Origin: a bacterium 0.1xD8-71 | GTDB taxonomy: Bacteria; Bacillota; Clostridia; Lachnospirales; Lachnospiraceae | Assembly (NCBI GenBank): GCA_003612405.1 | Contig: RAYR01000009.1 | Coordinates: 159,461-223,460 of the forward strand | DNA length: 64,000 nt | Direction: 5' to 3' | In this document: positions 63,279 to 64,000 of the stretch, one piece after another | Position numbering within the stretch: the stretch's first letter is position 1 | Layout of the letters: each line of letters begins with the position of its first letter | Made by a program: the position numbers and the translations under genes | The notes under the pieces: generated by a model | The model's database searches: none | Seen by the model: only the letters and a program-made list of their open reading frames with translations | Told to the model about the DNA's origin: nothing

Positions 63279-63785
63279 ATGGCACAAATATGGGAATACG
63301 TAAAAATTGCCTTGATGAATATCAAGAGCAACAAAGAGCGTTCTATCCTCACCATGCTGGGCATCATCATCGGTATCTCCTCCGTTATTATGATCATCTC
63401 CATAGGTAATGGGGTACGAATCTCCGTCAATGATGAGCTGAAAAATATGTTCGGTAGCAAAATTACCATTTACACTAACCGTGGTGTAGAAGGCAATGAT
63501 GTAAGATTTACAGAGGATGATTTTAAACTGGTGAAAGAAAAGGTGGCACATGTGAAAGGGGCTACAACACAGTATAGTTATTGGGGAGCTACAGACAAGG
63601 CACGCAAGGGTGATTTTTCGGCGAATGTTGAGGGCGGCAGTACGGCGTTGCAGTACGCAATCGGCAACGAACCGATTGTCAGGTGCAGGTACTTTTCACA
63701 GAATGAGTACGATTCGGCCAGCATGGTCTGCGTTATCAATGAGAGCAGTGCGAGACTGCTGTTTGGAACCACAGACGTTGGATAG
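63279..63785 (+). pseudogene. MacB-type ABC transporter permease, N-terminal fragment
   Basis: The start has an AAAGGAG site and the family N-terminus: IWEYVKIALMNIKSNKERSI, LTMLGIIIGISSVIMIISIG and NGVRISVNDELKNMFGSKI. The periplasmic core domain follows and breaks off at FGTTDVG with a stop at 63785, about 168 residues in; whole proteins have about 400 residues and three more membrane segments. The rest is not visible in other frames downstream. It is a truncated gene. Confidence 0.85.
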
Positions 63786-63838
63786 TACGGAGGGGTGACA
63801 AAACAAATACAACTAAGAAAGGGACTTCCTCAATTCTT

Positions 63839-63873
63839 AAAAGACTATGACAGTAACAGTTATAGTCTTTTTT
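63839..63873. terminator. Terminator between the permease fragment and a convergent gene
   Basis: AAAAGACTAT and ATAGTCTTTT are 10-base perfect arms with flanking A and T runs, so it can work in both directions. Confidence 0.8.
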
Positions 63874-63883
63874 CATGTGGTAA

Positions 63884-64000
63884 TTACTGTATGAAATAAA
63901 CTCCTATTCCCACAAGCGGAGAAATACCCAACAACAATATTCCGCAATCCAATCTTCCCACAATAAACGGAAGAAAACCATATATCAGCACCGAAACCAA
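63884..64000 (-). CDS. C-terminal part of a membrane protein (partial)
   Basis: The minus strand is open from the window edge for 38 codons and ends in a TAA at 63884-63886. The residues include LVSVLIYGFLPFIVGRLDCG and ILLLGISPLVGIGVYFIQ, which look like one or two transmembrane segments. The family cannot be identified from this part. It converges on the permease fragment and shares its terminator. Confidence 0.55.
   Translation of the reverse strand: MVSVLIYGFLPFIVGRLDCGILLLGISPLVGIGVYFIQ

Overview
The window reads as one contiguous chromosomal segment from a spore-forming, anaerobic, low-to-moderate GC Gram-positive bacterium, most likely a member of the Lachnospiraceae (class Clostridia). 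The evidence is a Firmicutes-type gene order (priA-def-fmt-rsmB-rlmN-prpC-prkC-rsgA), the sporulation genes spoIIGA, sigE and sigG, a YlmC/YmxH sporulation protein, a protein of the DUF5688 type, consensus Shine-Dalgarno sites and SigA-type promoters, and frequent TTG and GTG starts. No species can be named from the sequence alone.

Region 1 (1-9461) is a housekeeping operon for primosome function, N-terminal methionine processing and initiator tRNA formylation, rRNA methylation, a PP2C phosphatase/PASTA kinase pair and ribosome assembly. Region 2 (9585-18727) is a redox and tetrapyrrole operon. It starts with a large fusion (CoA-disulfide-reductase-like, rhodanese, siroheme/4Fe-4S reductase-like, 2x[4Fe-4S] ferredoxin). 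It continues with hemA, a precorrin-2 dehydrogenase, hemC, cobA-hemD, hemB and hemL, which is the set needed to make uroporphyrinogen III and sirohydrochlorin/siroheme, with no genes for protoheme.

Region 3 (about 18717-29920) is an accessory and decayed interval. It holds the remains of a ribose-type ABC system (a 5'-truncated LacI-sensor/PfkB-kinase fusion, a deleted binding protein and a truncated ATPase) and scraps of a mobile element (XRE fragments and a small conserved protein). A pyridoxal-kinase-like group follows. Then comes a Crp/Fnr-type regulator divergent from a compact redox operon (DUF2249, two DUF1858-like proteins, a hemerythrin-like protein, an unknown protein, a cupin and a ferredoxin), with a perfect 16-bp palindrome centred near -41.5 of the operon promoter. 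The interval ends in a lactate dehydrogenase gene cut off by a truncated, frameshifted IS256-type transposase.

Region 4 (30136-50477) contains ychF and lgt, then a division/cell-wall cluster with a fourfold MraZ operator: mraZ, rsmH, an ftsL-like gene, two tandem class B PBPs, mraY, murD, ftsW, murA, ftsQ and ftsZ. It leads into spoIIGA-sigE, a three-domain cyclic-di-GMP protein (REC-HD-GYP-GGDEF plus a degenerate GGDEF), and sigG on the opposite strand. Several intergenic gaps hold strong RNA hairpins. Region 5 (50670-60355) holds SH3-domain envelope proteins, ylmC, nrdR, yqeG, aroE-aroK-aroQ, efp, a DUF5688 gene, a tRNA-Arg(CCG) and gdhA. Region 6 (60433-64000) is accessory again: an MFS transporter, a previously untracked 30-residue holin-like toxin with a probable antisense RNA (type I toxin-antitoxin), an ECF sigma/anti-sigma pair, a truncated MacB-type permease and the end of a membrane protein gene.
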